From the NCBI GenBank assembly GCA_023415515.1, contig JAEZKH010000345.1, forward strand, positions 15,717-79,716: 64,000 nucleotides of DNA, written 5' to 3'. Under the pieces are notes generated by a model. It saw nothing but the letters and a program-made list of their open reading frames with translations, had not been told where the DNA came from and made no database searches. Position numbers and translations under genes: made by a program. The DNA is from Actinomycetes bacterium (GTDB taxonomy: Bacteria > Actinomycetota > Actinomycetes > Mycobacteriales > Mycobacteriaceae). How positions within the stretch are numbered: position 1 is the first letter of the stretch; every line of letters starts with the position of its first letter. Positions 63,079 through 64,000 of the stretch are shown here, piece by piece.

Positions 63079-64000
63079 ATGTCAGCAGTTCCCGCCCCCG
63101 AGTCGGGGCCCGACGCAGGCGCCGTGTGGCACTACGGGGATCCGCTCGGCGAGCAACGCGCCGCCGACCACGACGCCGTCGCGATCGACCGGTCACACCG
63201 GGCCGTGCTCGCACTCACCGGCGCGGAACGCAAGGGCTGGTTGCACACCATTTCCAGCCAGCACGTCAGCGAGTTGCCCGACGGCGCGGTGACGCAGAAC
63301 CTCAGCCTCGACGGCCAGGGCCGTGTCGAAGATCACTGGATCCAGACCGAGATCGGCGACGTCACCTACCTGGACACCGAGCCGTGGCGGGGTGAGCCGC
63401 TGCTGGCTTACCTGAAGAAGATGGTGTTCTGGGCCGACGTCACCATCGAGCAGGCCGACCTCGCGGTGCTGTCGCTGCTGGGTCCGCGGTTGGCCGACGA
63501 CCAGGTGCTCGAGGTCTTGGGCGTCGCTTCGCTACCGGCTGAAAACACCGCTTTCGCCCTCGCCGGTGGCGGATTTCTGCGACGGCTCGGCGGCCCAGAC
63601 ATCGAACTGGACCTCGTCGTGCCGCGGGCTGAGACGGCCGGCTGGCTCGACCGGCTGGCCGCCGCAGGTGTGCGGCGTGCAGGGGTCTGGGCCTACGAGG
63701 CGCATCGGGTGACGCGGCTGCGTCCGCGGCTCGGGGTCGATACCGACGAACGCACGATCCCGCACGAGGTGGGCTGGATCGGCAGCGCCGTACACCTGGA
63801 CAAGGGGTGCTATCGGGGCCAGGAGACCGTCGCGCGGGTCCACAACCTGGGCAAACCGCCTCGAATGCTGGTGATGCTGCACCTTGACGGGTCGGGCGAA
63901 AGGCCCGCAACCGGCGATCCGGTGCTCGCGGGCGGCCGGGCTGTGGGCCGCGTCGGCACCGTCGTCGACCACGTCGACCTGGGCCCCGTCGCGCTCGCCC
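63079..64000 (+). CDS. ygfZ: Folate-binding YgfZ/GcvT-like protein, 3' truncated by window
   Basis: 307 codons visible from ATG 63079, open to the right edge. TACGAT lies 7 nt before the ATG (leaderless). The YgfZ signature KGCYRGQETVARVHNLG is present with its conserved Cys. YgfZ uses tetrahydrofolate to help Fe-S cluster assembly or repair. Divergent from pabC across 65 bp. The stop is outside the window. Confidence 0.92.
   Translation, partial: MSAVPAPESGPDAGAVWHYGDPLGEQRAADHDAVAIDRSHRAVLALTGAERKGWLHTISSQHVSELPDGAVTQNLSLDGQGRVEDHWIQTEIGDVTYLDTEPWRGEPLLAYLKKMVFWADVTIEQADLAVLSLLGPRLADDQVLEVLGVASLPAENTAFALAGGGFLRRLGGPDIELDLVVPRAETAGWLDRLAAAGVRRAGVWAYEAHRVTRLRPRLGVDTDERTIPHEVGWIGSAVHLDKGCYRGQETVARVHNLGKPPRMLVMLHLDGSGERPATGDPVLAGGRAVGRVGTVVDHVDLGPVALA

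Overview
The window is high-GC actinobacterial chromosome, almost certainly a fast-growing Mycobacterium (Mycolicibacterium). From 33.9 kb to the right edge the gene order follows, from memory, the M. tuberculosis block Rv0826 to Rv0811c and the M. smegmatis MSMEG_577x-579x block: MpaB-like oxygenase/TetR, desA1, dus, LCP protein, phoU (phoY2), pst genes, mshD, glnR, lmeA, thiX, polycysteine leader, DUF4395, cysA, sseC, nitrobindin, pabC, ygfZ. Many starts are leaderless (TANNNT about 6-8 nt before ATG/GTG), a mycobacterial trait. No transposase, integrase, phage gene or CRISPR array was seen.

Layout. 1-10 kb: two tandem cyclase-AAA-helical-repeat signalling proteins, a stand-alone acyltransferase domain and a giant LuxR regulator. 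10-18 kb: paired SRPBCC proteins, UBP zinc-finger protein, epimerase, a TetR/FAD-oxidoreductase pair with two palindromic operators, a cytochrome oxidase subunit III/IV-like module and an MBL hydrolase. 17.6-21.8 kb: coupled four-gene operon of P450, alpha/beta hydrolase, SDR and quinone oxidoreductase. 21.9-26 kb: SRPBCC protein, secreted Ag85-like esterase, and an APC permease/acetamidase operon. 26-26.5 kb: tRNA-Phe, -Asp and -Glu (minus) and tRNA-Lys (plus). 26.6-36 kb: AraC regulator and divergent hydrolase, GGDEF protein, frameshifted DUF1232 protein, secreted small proteins, a Ser/Thr kinase, and an MpaB-like oxygenase with a TetR gene. 36.3-41.6 kb: desA1, dus, LCP ligase, phoU.

41.6-50.0 kb is a nine-gene minus-strand catabolic operon (amidohydrolase, alpha/beta hydrolase, RidA, FAH, FAD monooxygenase, lipoprotein/ATPase/permease importer, GntR regulator). 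It lies between phoU and pstB, two parts of the phosphate system, and starts from a near-ideal leaderless TATAAT promoter. It looks like an accessory insertion for using an imported, probably nitrogen-containing cyclic compound. PHO-box-like direct repeats lie upstream of both phoU and pstS, so the island is bracketed by phosphate-regulated units.

50.1-64 kb: pstS-pstC-pstA-pstB, mshD-glnR, lmeA-thiX, and a sulfur operon headed by a leaderless polycysteine leader peptide. Within that operon cysA carries an in-frame stop that removes its last 30 residues. Next come a 32-aa membrane peptide coupled to a nitrobindin-like protein, a lipoprotein, a GlnH-like binding protein behind a structured attenuator-like leader, a methyltransferase, pabC, and ygfZ running off the right edge.
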